A stretch of DNA of 64,000 bases from Saprospiraceae bacterium. GTDB taxonomy: Bacteria; Bacteroidota; Bacteroidia; Chitinophagales; Saprospiraceae. Under the pieces are notes generated by a model. It made no database searches, was not told the DNA's origin, and was given only the letters and a program-made list of their open reading frames with translations. The position numbers and the translations under genes were made by a program. Shown piece after piece: positions 8,050 to 15,520 of the stretch. The number at the start of each line of letters is the position of its first letter. Position 1 is the first letter of the stretch. The stretch spans positions 310,001 to 374,000 of the forward strand of contig JABARE010000001.1 in the NCBI GenBank assembly GCA_019187365.1, given 5' to 3'.

Positions 8050-11000
8050 TTAAAAGATGTAGCGGATCCCAACCTGAGCCTGCCAAACATCTGAGCCCGA
8101 AGCACTGGAGACCAATGCGTCCCGGATCAGCGAGGTAGTTCCATTGATGTTCTGGGTGGCAAGCCTGTAGACAGGTACTCCATCAACGACCTTTCTGAAA
8201 CTTAAGGGCCTGTCGGTTATCAATGTGTTCCCAACGCCCCAGTCAGAGTTGATAAAATTGCCAACATTGAACATATCCAGCCGCAATTGCAGCGTATTTT
8301 TTCTTTCACCAATCGTAAGATAGAATTCCTGTACAAACGACAAATCGAATCTATGTAACCAGGGGTACAACAATCCATTCCTCTCAGAATATCCACCTCT
8401 TTTTTCACGCAGGTAATCGGATTGCTCAATAAATGCATCAAATGCTGCCGCCTGGTCTGTAGCCGTAAACGTCGTTTTGGTGCCATTGGATTGGGTAACG
8501 GTGTACTCCTCCCAGCTCAAATCAGATCCCTTTTGAGGTACAAACAACAAGTCGTTGTTTTGAATGCCATCGCCGTTCATATCCCCTGCGTACACGTAGG
8601 AGTATCGCGCGGATTGCGCCCCTGCATAGGATAAGTATACCTGGGTGGCACCACCCCGCTCACCCCCATATTCCAGTCGGTATCCAAGGTACCCAATGAG
8701 GCGGTGAGGAATGTCAAAATTAGACCAGGAAAGCTCTGGTTTATTATTTCCCTCGACGGTACGGAGGCCGGTAAATGATCCGGAGGCTATTGATCCGGCA
8801 GACATCAAATCTTTTGCTTCACTTCGCGTGTAGGCAAGCATGGCTGAAAGTCCCCGCCAATTGGGCAATTCAAGTTTCAAGGTCAAGGCGCGATAGAAAC
8901 CTTCGTCGGTAGTGGTCATGACCGCTGCACGGGCTACATTGTCATTTACCCTTGTGGCAGCATTTACCTGAGATCCGCTGACATAGGACCCCGGGAAACG
9001 CGATCTCGTATCGGGGCCTTTAAATTTTGCAGTGTCTGCGGCAGGTTCCAGGTTGGCATCAAAATATCGAACTGCGTTTACATTTTTGTTATACATCAAT
9101 TCGACGGTTGCGATGGCACCAAAGGGCAATCGGTAATCCAATGCCAAGTCTGATTTCCAAACTTGCGGAAATTTGTAATCGTTATCGGTGGCCGCTATGT
9201 CAAATGTACTTGGGAGCGTCGGGGTGGAAGGAATAAATTCGCTAACATTCGGTGTAAACCGGAAGGCTCTTGAATTGTCGGCTTGTATAAAACCGGTAAG
9301 GATGCCATTGTTCCCAACCTGATTGGAAACCCAGACGTAAGGCGGTTTTCCTGTAAATACTCCTGTACCTCCGCGCACCTGTATTTGATTGTCACTCCCC
9401 GTTCGGTAGTTGAAGCCTAAGCGCGGTTCCAGCAAAATTTTTGCATCAGGCAATTTTCCAGTATTGATCTTGTAGTCCCGGCTTCCCAGAGGGTCAACAT
9501 AGGTTTGCCCTGAAATAACCGTGTTTTCGAGGGCTGTCTGATCAAAAACAATGTAATTGCCGCGGATGCCTGCTGAAACGACAAAGCGGTCGTTGATTTG
9601 GTACTCGTCTTGTATGTAAGCGTCAAACCGATTGATTTGGAGTATCTGGAGCGGATCTGCGGCGCCCTCTAACGCAGAATACCTGAATTGAAATTTATTG
9701 ATGGTAACCGGTGATGTGTCAGCATCGCTGTTGGCTGCAGCATAAAAGTCTTCAAGCGAATTGAAGACATAAACGCCATTTGACCCGGGAAAAAACAGGT
9801 TGTTCGACTTGTAATGCTCGTAGTTCACCCCGAACGTAAAGTTGTGCTTGCCCCTACTATAGCTAAGGTCATTGGTTAGATGCAATGTATTGTAATTCAA
9901 GTTATTAGAAGGCGTAAATGGGTCATAACCAAAAGAGATATAGGTTTTGTTGTCTTTAAGGATGTCTACCGTCGGAAAGACATCAACATTGGTCTTTCGA
10001 TCTTCATTCTGGTAATCGTATCCAACGACCAGTTTGTTGAACAATGAATTTGTCAAAGATGAATTCCATTCTCCTACAATGGATCGGGTGTTGTCTTGAA
10101 TGGCATAACCACTGTTTTGGTATGCCATGGCATCAATCCTGGTTCTGCGGTCCCCTGCCCCCAAAGATCTTGAATCGCTGATGAGTTGATCGGATTGTGA
10201 ATCGTGATGTATATATCGCAGGGATAACTTATTCTTCAAATTGAGGTTGTAGTCCAGCCGAGCCAAAAATTTCTCTGAAGTCGTAGCGTTGTTGAAGTTT
10301 TCATAAGGACCGGTGACATAATTGTATTTTTCCTTAAGAAAGAGACTGAGATTGTCAAGATCCGCCTTCTCCACCCTCGTCGTCGTACCCGGATTTGAAG
10401 ACCCATTGGCAACATAGCTGGTGGCCGGCTCCGTTTTTTCAACCGTCTCGGCAGAAACAAAGAAAAAAAGCTTGTCTTTGATGATGGGGCCTCCTAAGCG
10501 TAGGCCCATGATAATTTCTTCAAATTGGGTACTTGCCACCCTGTTGTCGCCTGCTCTTGCGCCTTGTAAATCATTGTTCCGGAAATTGTAAAAGGCTGAT
10601 CCCTGGAAGCGGTTGGTTCCGGAACGCGTGACCGCATTGAGTCCGGAACCGACAAACCCGGATTGGCGCACATCAAAAGGGGCTACGTTTACCTGGATCT
10701 CCTGAATGGCATCGAGCGATATGGCAGTTGATCCCGTCCGCCCCCCAGCCTGTGACTCAGAACCGAGGCCGAACGCGTTGTTAAAGACCGAGCCATCGAT
10801 GGTAAAATTGTTGAGCCGACTGTCCTGAGCGCCAAAAGACTTTCCATCTCCGTTGGGATTGTATTTGGTGATGCTGGTAATGGATCGGCTTCCGGAATTG
10901 GGAAGAGCATTGACAATTTCATTGCCAAATGTTGTAGAGGCACCCGTGCGTTCACTGGAAAAAATTCCACCGCGTACCTCGGTGACAACAACCTCCTCAA

Positions 11001-11385
11001 GGCCAACATTTGACTGTAACATGCGTACGTTGTGGTTGGTTGTAACGCCGAGGTTGGTCACTAAATTCTCGGATACGTTTTCCTCAAAGCCAAGGTAAGT
11101 GACAACGATTCGGAAGGGACCACCGATCCGTACTCCCTGAATCAAAAACCTCCCGTTGTCATTGGTTATGGCGCCGTAGATCGTACCGGAAGGGACGTGG
11201 ATTGCTCTGACGGTTGCTCCCAGGAGTGGTTGCCCTTGTTCGTCGCGGACGCTGCCTCCGATTGATGAGGTTGTAACCCCCTGGGCGCTAAGAGTTGAAG
11301 TAAAGGCCAGTAGAATCCATAAAATTTTTGTTAACAATAGTTTGGATTCAAAATGACTTTTTAGGATTTGTTTGAAGTGATACAT
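8050..11385 (-). CDS. TonB-dependent outer-membrane receptor (Oar-like)
   Basis: A 1111-residue outer-membrane beta-barrel transporter. The signal peptide ends at TLSAQG (about residue 35). Residues 40-125 form a carboxypeptidase-regulatory-like domain (GSVRDEQGQPLLGATVRA ... VTYLGFEE). A TonB plug follows at about 130-260 (EEVVVTE, NAVTRSGTNRFQGSAFYNFRN). The rest is barrel, ending in an aromatic C-terminal strand VGIRYIF. The length and the 'RSGTN..GSAF' plug match the Oar/OmpA-type receptors of Bacteroidota rather than SusC. No SusD partner is adjacent, so the substrate is unknown. Upstream are a perfect -7 box and an 18-base palindrome, which suggests regulated expression. Confidence 0.93.
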   Translation of the reverse strand: MYHFKQILKSHFESKLLLTKILWILLAFTSTLSAQGVTTSSIGGSVRDEQGQPLLGATVRAIHVPSGTIYGAITNDNGRFLIQGVRIGGPFRIVVTYLGFEENVSENLVTNLGVTTNHNVRMLQSNVGLEEVVVTEVRGGIFSSERTGASTTFGNEIVNALPNSGSRSITSITKYNPNGDGKSFGAQDSRLNNFTIDGSVFNNAFGLGSESQAGGRTGSTAISLDAIQEIQVNVAPFDVRQSGFVGSGLNAVTRSGTNRFQGSAFYNFRNNDLQGARAGDNRVASTQFEEIIMGLRLGGPIIKDKLFFFVSAETVEKTEPATSYVANGSSNPGTTTRVEKADLDNLSLFLKEKYNYVTGPYENFNNATTSEKFLARLDYNLNLKNKLSLRYIHHDSQSDQLISDSRSLGAGDRRTRIDAMAYQNSGYAIQDNTRSIVGEWNSSLTNSLFNKLVVGYDYQNEDRKTNVDVFPTVDILKDNKTYISFGYDPFTPSNNLNYNTLHLTNDLSYSRGKHNFTFGVNYEHYKSNNLFFPGSNGVYVFNSLEDFYAAANSDADTSPVTINKFQFRYSALEGAADPLQILQINRFDAYIQDEYQINDRFVVSAGIRGNYIVFDQTALENTVISGQTYVDPLGSRDYKINTGKLPDAKILLEPRLGFNYRTGSDNQIQVRGGTGVFTGKPPYVWVSNQVGNNGILTGFIQADNSRAFRFTPNVSEFIPSTPTLPSTFDIAATDNDYKFPQVWKSDLALDYRLPFGAIATVELMYNKNVNAVRYFDANLEPAADTAKFKGPDTRSRFPGSYVSGSQVNAATRVNDNVARAAVMTTTDEGFYRALTLKLELPNWRGLSAMLAYTRSEAKDLMSAGSIASGSFTGLRTVEGNNKPELSWSNFDIPHRLIGYLGYRLEYGGERGGATQVYLSYAGAQSARYSYVYAGDMNGDGIQNNDLLFVPQKGSDLSWEEYTVTQSNGTKTTFTATDQAAAFDAFIEQSDYLREKRGGYSERNGLLYPWLHRFDLSFVQEFYLTIGERKNTLQLRLDMFNVGNFINSDWGVGNTLITDRPLSFRKVVDGVPVYRLATQNINGTTSLIRDALVSSASGSDVWQAQVGIRYIF

Positions 11386-11405
11386 ATTTGCTGCTTTTTC
11401 TGCGG

Positions 11406-11413
11406 CAAAATTA
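11406..11413 (-). promoter_or_regulatory. -7 box TAATTTTG for the large TonB receptor
   Basis: Exact TAnnTTTG on the minus strand, 20 bases before the ATG at 11385. The predicted transcript would have a leader of about 16 bases. Confidence 0.65.
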
Positions 11414-11424
11414 CATACCTTAAA

Positions 11425-11442
11425 TTCTTAATACATTAAGAA
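11425..11442. promoter_or_regulatory. Perfect inverted repeat at the -33 region of the TonB receptor promoter
   Basis: TTCTTAA, four bases (TACA), TTAAGAA: a perfect 7-bp dyad. Its centre is about 20 bases upstream of the -7 box, where the sigma factor's -33 contact is expected. This placement suits a repressor operator. The regulator is not identifiable from the window. Confidence 0.45.
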
Positions 11443-11471
11443 AACGTAAAGCAATTGATAAAATAGCCTAC

Positions 11472-12398
11472 TCAACCAGGAATCAGAAAGATCTCTGCAA
11501 TCATGCACCGGGCACTCCCCCCTCCGTATTTTTCAATGGTGGGTATGGCAACGGGTAGAAGGAGCGCCCTGGATTCCAGGCTATGTCTTTGGTGAGCGTT
11601 CAGTGACAGGTAAGCAGTTTCTGAAAGGACGATGATCCTTTGCTCTTTTGGGGTGCGCAGTTCGAGAATATTCCCTGCGAAGGCATTCATTTGATCGAGG
11701 TCAATCGTTATGAGTTCTTTTCTCGTGGTGTTAAACTGGTCCATCAGATTCTCCTGCTCATCAGGAGAAACTGCATCCATGCAACACACAACAAAGTCCA
11801 AACCCAAAGCCATTAGAACATTGGTGTGGTAGATGGGGGTCTTCATCGCATCAAACGCATGAATAGGGCGCATTTCCATCCCGCTCAGCAGGGAAAATTT
11901 ATGAAGGGCTTGTACATCGGTTCGTGGACTCAGGCATGCATAAGCAATTCGATTCAGTCTGTCAAGCACCATGGAACCTGTCCCTTCGAGGTATTGCCCA
12001 AGCGGTTCAAGGGCCTCCAGGCTATAGCGTTTCTGGACGTTGAAGTGGGAGGTGAGGTAATCTATAATATCGTCTCGTCGCTCAAGCCTTCGGATCGGAG
12101 CATACATGGGATAGGTAAAGACGATTCCACCCTCGTGGGTCGAGAACCAGTTATTGGGAAAAACGGCATCGGGCAATACAGGCTTTTCGAGGTCTTCAAA
12201 TACAAGGACCTTTAGGTTGTGAACCCGCATGGCCTCCACCATGGCATCAAATTCGCTTCGCGCCATGTCTGCAATCCTCAATCGCTCGTGCTCAGCAGCT
12301 GCCTGCTGAAATGTATTGCTTCCCGCCGTCTGTTCGTTAAATCCAAAGTGGCGTGGCCGGATCATCAGTACCGTATCTGTCAATTGCCTGCTAAGCAT
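11472..12398 (-). CDS. ctlX: CtlX-type citrulline/arginine hydrolase (amidinotransferase fold)
   Basis: A 308-residue cytoplasmic enzyme of the guanidino-group-modifying superfamily (arginine deiminase, DDAH). It has the CtlX landmarks: LMIRPRHFGFNEQT at the N-terminus, FPNNWFSTH (substrate aspartate region), LEGTGSMVLDR, PIYHTNVLMALG (catalytic His) and the terminal catalytic Cys298 in GGGSARCMIAEI. CtlX proteins are linked to citrulline use. Exact activity here (citrulline hydrolase or another guanidino/ureido hydrolase) is assigned by family. A -7 box lies four bases upstream of the ATG at 12398, implying a leaderless message or use of the internal ATG at 12365. The queuosine-transporter gene is upstream in the same direction. 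Confidence 0.88.
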   Translation of the reverse strand: MLSRQLTDTVLMIRPRHFGFNEQTAGSNTFQQAAAEHERLRIADMARSEFDAMVEAMRVHNLKVLVFEDLEKPVLPDAVFPNNWFSTHEGGIVFTYPMYAPIRRLERRDDIIDYLTSHFNVQKRYSLEALEPLGQYLEGTGSMVLDRLNRIAYACLSPRTDVQALHKFSLLSGMEMRPIHAFDAMKTPIYHTNVLMALGLDFVVCCMDAVSPDEQENLMDQFNTTRKELITIDLDQMNAFAGNILELRTPKEQRIIVLSETAYLSLNAHQRHSLESRALLLPVAIPTIEKYGGGSARCMIAEIFLIPG

Positions 12399-12402
12399 TG
12401 AG

Positions 12403-12410
12403 CAAAGTTA
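12403..12410 (-). promoter_or_regulatory. -7 box TAACTTTG for ctlX, nearly touching the start codon
   Basis: Exact TAnnTTTG on the minus strand, ending four bases before the ATG. The predicted transcription start is at or next to the A of the start codon. Confidence 0.5.
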
Positions 12411-12438
12411 GTGAAAGCGGGAAGACGCGGACGAGTAT

Positions 12439-13242
12439 TTAGCCCATTGCGCTGGTGCGCAATTTTGCAGACAATACCTCCCCGAGGTATTTCCGGATCA
12501 TCCAATGGATCAGGTACAAGAAAGGTGTAAGCAATATTGCCATGCTGAACTTGTAAATGTAGTTCATCGTTCCAATTGCCAATACTTTTTGAATTGGCCA
12601 GTTCGCTCCATAATAAAAGGCGATCATCAGCACGATAAAGCTGTCAAATAACTGTGAAATGAGGGTTGATCCCGTGGCCCGCAACCAGATTCCGTGCTCG
12701 CCTGTGAGAGCCTTTATTTTGCGAAAAACGACTGCATCCAGGACCTGTCCCACAAAGAAGGCCACAAGTGAGGCAAAAATAATTTTGAGTCCCTGCCCAA
12801 AAACGAGACGAAAAGCCGTATTGTAGTTGCCAACCTCGCCACGCAGTTGTTCCTGGATTAACTCATCTTCAGCAAATTCGAGGTGAGAATGTATCCAAAA
12901 ATCAGCCGGAGCCAACCGCATTGCCAGAAATACCGCAAGAAAAGCATATGCAATCATAGCGATGGCTAAATAAGACAACCGGATCACCCCCTTCCTGCCA
13001 AAATACTCATTCACTACGTCAGTGAGAATAAAAACAACCGGCCAAATTAATACTCCAGCCGTCAATTGGAAACTCAGTCCTTCCTGCCCAAATAATGTAA
13101 ATGATGCTGGTTCGAGGCCAAGAGTTCGCTCCAGGCTGAAAATTTTAACCCCTATGAACTCAGCAATCAAAGCATTTGTGAGGAAGAGAGCAGAAAGCAC
13201 AATAAAAAGCACATTCGCCTTATTTTTGCCCGCATTTTTCAT
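12439..13242 (-). CDS. yhhQ: Queuosine precursor transporter (YhhQ family)
   Basis: A 267-residue inner-membrane protein with about six hydrophobic helices. It matches the YhhQ/VUT family that imports queuosine precursors such as preQ0/preQ1. Landmarks are LTNALIAEFIGVKIF near the N-terminus, LTDVVNEYFGRK at about 75-86, and a GQVLDAVVF segment followed by LISQLFDSFIVLMIAFYYG in the C-terminal half. It is read toward ctlX, 40 bases upstream of it. It is divergent from the hscA-like gene, with 54 bases between start codons. No queuosine biosynthesis gene is nearby. Confidence 0.92.
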   Translation of the reverse strand: MKNAGKNKANVLFIVLSALFLTNALIAEFIGVKIFSLERTLGLEPASFTLFGQEGLSFQLTAGVLIWPVVFILTDVVNEYFGRKGVIRLSYLAIAMIAYAFLAVFLAMRLAPADFWIHSHLEFAEDELIQEQLRGEVGNYNTAFRLVFGQGLKIIFASLVAFFVGQVLDAVVFRKIKALTGEHGIWLRATGSTLISQLFDSFIVLMIAFYYGANWPIQKVLAIGTMNYIYKFSMAILLTPFLYLIHWMIRKYLGEVLSAKLRTSAMG

Positions 13243-13296
13243 AAAGCCTGAACAATCAGTTAAATATTAAGTTTACCCCAGTGGGATACCGGAACC

Positions 13297-15150
13297 ATGG
13301 CGCGCATTCCAATTGACATCAAGACAGGCAAGGTCACCGACCAACGGGAAATCATTGTAGGGATTGACTTGGGCACAACCAACAGCATGATCGCTTATGT
13401 CGACGGCGAACAGCCACGCATCATTCCCGTTGGGCATGCGTCCAATGGCATTTTGCCCTCCGCCATCCACTTTGACATCGGGGGCGGTATCGTCGTGGGG
13501 CATGCTGCTAAAGCCCGCCTGGTCTCGAGTCCACAATCGACCGTTTATTCTGTAAAACGGCTCATGGGAAGGACCGCTTCTGATCTGACCGAAGAACAGC
13601 GCAAACTACCCTATACCGTCATATCCCGGCCCGAAACAGGAATTCTTGACATCGTTATCGACGAGCGCGTCTATTCTCCTGTGGAATTGTCCTCCTACAT
13701 TCTCAAAGACTTAAAAGACCAGGCGTCCTTTCTGCTGCGGCAGGAAATCCGGAAAGCGGTCATTACGGTGCCTGCATACTTTTCGGACTCGCAACGCCAG
13801 GCCACACGACAGGCCGGCGAGCTAGCCGGCTTTGAGGTCTTGCGCATCATCAACGAGCCAACCGCTGCCAGCATGGCCTATGGCATAGGCTTGAGCAGAG
13901 AGGAGGCCAAAACGGTAATGGTTTACGATCTCGGAGGAGGCACTTTTGACGTATCCATTTTGCGTATTGAAGATGGCATATTTGATGTGCTGGCTTCACA
14001 AGGAGACAATTTTCTTGGTGGAGACGACATCGACCTGGCCATTTGTCGTCATTGGCTAAAGCAATATGCGATACAAGAGGACCAACAAAGCCTGGGTGAA
14101 CTTCGCGTGGCTGCCGAAAATGCTAAAATTCGCTTGAGCGAGGTTACAGAATGTGAAATTCCCTTCCGCAACCTTGTGCTCAGGCTGACGCGAACGGAAT
14201 TGGAAGAACTGGCTGAACCATTTATAGAGAAGTCCATCCAATGCTGCAAAATGGCGCTAAAGGACAGTGGGATAAATGTAAAGGAGCTGGACGAAATCGT
14301 GCTCGTCGGAGGATCCACACGGTTGCCAGTGGTCATAAAACGGTTGGTCAATGAATTTGGAATACACATCAACGATACGCTTCACCCCGAACAGGTAGTA
14401 GCATTGGGTGCCGCGGTGCAGGCAGATATCTTGTCAGGTAACCGTAGGGATTTTCTGCTCCTGGACGTTACCCCTTTGAGCATTGGCATAGAAACCATGG
14501 GGGGACTTATGGACACCATCATTCCCCGGAATTCGAAACTCCCGCTTCGTCTGGCCAAACAATACACTACCAGCCGCGACGGGCAGCGCAATATCCGCAT
14601 TTCCGTATTCCAGGGGGAGCGGGAATTGGTAAAGGACAACCTATTGCTTGGCGAGTTTATTCTTAAAGGAATTCCACCCATGCCTGCAGGTCTTCCAAGA
14701 ATTGAACTTGTCTTTTCAATTGACGTAGATGGCATCTTGTCGGCTAAAGCCAGGGAACTCCGCAGCAACCAGGAACAGGAATTAGAAATCCGGTCAGCTT
14801 TCAAACTGGATCAGGAGGAAATTATCTCCAGGTTGAAGGAGTCCGTTCAGTTCGCAGATTCCGACATGAAAAACAAGGTGCTGATTGATGCCCGCAACGA
14901 GGCGGCCTATATAGATCAAAACGCCAGGAAATTTTTGAACAACAACCAAACCCTTCTGCTCCCGGAAGAGGTACAGCTCATCTTGCAAAAATTAGCAGCA
15001 ATGGATGCCCTTGCCGGGTCGGAAGATGCAGAGGCGCTTCAACATTCAATTGATGCTTTCAATAGAGAAACCGCTGCAATTGCCCATAAGGTTATGGACA
15101 TACAAATTCAGCAGTCTCTTGGCGGAAGTCAGGTTGACCATTTAACTTAG
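13297..15150 (+). CDS. hscA: Hsp70-family chaperone, HscA-like
   Basis: A 617-residue Hsp70. The ATPase domain shows VGIDLGTTNSM (phosphate 1), INEPTAASMAYG, VYDLGGGTFDVS (phosphate 2) and VLVGGSTRLPVV (adenosine). The substrate domain starts near residue 390 (LLLDVTPLSIGIETMGG). At 617 residues it is shorter than DnaK and ends in QSLGGSQVDHLT rather than the acidic DnaK tail, which favours the HscA branch used in iron-sulfur cluster assembly. No iscU, hscB or ferredoxin gene is adjacent. It begins a tight operon, with four bases to the SUI1 gene. A one-mismatch -7 box (TAAGTTTA, 13268-13275) lies 21 bases upstream. Confidence 0.9.
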   Translation: MARIPIDIKTGKVTDQREIIVGIDLGTTNSMIAYVDGEQPRIIPVGHASNGILPSAIHFDIGGGIVVGHAAKARLVSSPQSTVYSVKRLMGRTASDLTEEQRKLPYTVISRPETGILDIVIDERVYSPVELSSYILKDLKDQASFLLRQEIRKAVITVPAYFSDSQRQATRQAGELAGFEVLRIINEPTAASMAYGIGLSREEAKTVMVYDLGGGTFDVSILRIEDGIFDVLASQGDNFLGGDDIDLAICRHWLKQYAIQEDQQSLGELRVAAENAKIRLSEVTECEIPFRNLVLRLTRTELEELAEPFIEKSIQCCKMALKDSGINVKELDEIVLVGGSTRLPVVIKRLVNEFGIHINDTLHPEQVVALGAAVQADILSGNRRDFLLLDVTPLSIGIETMGGLMDTIIPRNSKLPLRLAKQYTTSRDGQRNIRISVFQGERELVKDNLLLGEFILKGIPPMPAGLPRIELVFSIDVDGILSAKARELRSNQEQELEIRSAFKLDQEEIISRLKESVQFADSDMKNKVLIDARNEAAYIDQNARKFLNNNQTLLLPEEVQLILQKLAAMDALAGSEDAEALQHSIDAFNRETAAIAHKVMDIQIQQSLGGSQVDHLT

Positions 15151-15154
15151 CTCC

Positions 15155-15517
15155 ATGAAAAAATCCAGGCGGATTTCCTCGGAGGACTTTTCAATGGTTT
15201 ATTCGACGAACTCACTCTCAAATGAGAGCATTGGGTCGTTATTCGAAGAACCCCAGGCTTTGCACACAAAGGTGAACCCAGATCGCATTCGGGTGCATCT
15301 CTTGAGACTAAAGGGGGGGAAACTGGCAAGCATTGCCCGTGGGTTTCAATGTTCGGATGAAACACTCCAGGGTTTAGCCCGCAGTTTGAAGCAAAAATGT
15401 GGTGTCGGGGGATCCGCAAAGGAGGGTGAAATTATCCTTCAGGGCGACTGCACAGACAAACTCGTACTTTGGCTGAAAGACAATGGGTACCCTGATACCA
15501 AGCGCAGCGGTGGATAA
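15155..15517 (+). CDS. SUI1/YciH-family translation initiation factor
   Basis: A 120-residue protein. The first 40 residues are variable and likely disordered. Residues 45-115 are the SUI1 (eIF1-like) fold, shown by LRLKGGKLASIARGFQ, then LARSLKQKCGVGGSAKEGEI and LQGDCTDKLVLWLKDNGY. Bacterial YciH relatives are thought to influence start-codon selection or general translation. It sits between the hscA-like gene (four-base gap) and the propeller lipoprotein (three-base gap), so all three are probably co-transcribed. Confidence 0.93.
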   Translation: MKKSRRISSEDFSMVYSTNSLSNESIGSLFEEPQALHTKVNPDRIRVHLLRLKGGKLASIARGFQCSDETLQGLARSLKQKCGVGGSAKEGEIILQGDCTDKLVLWLKDNGYPDTKRSGG

Positions 15518-15520
15518 TCC

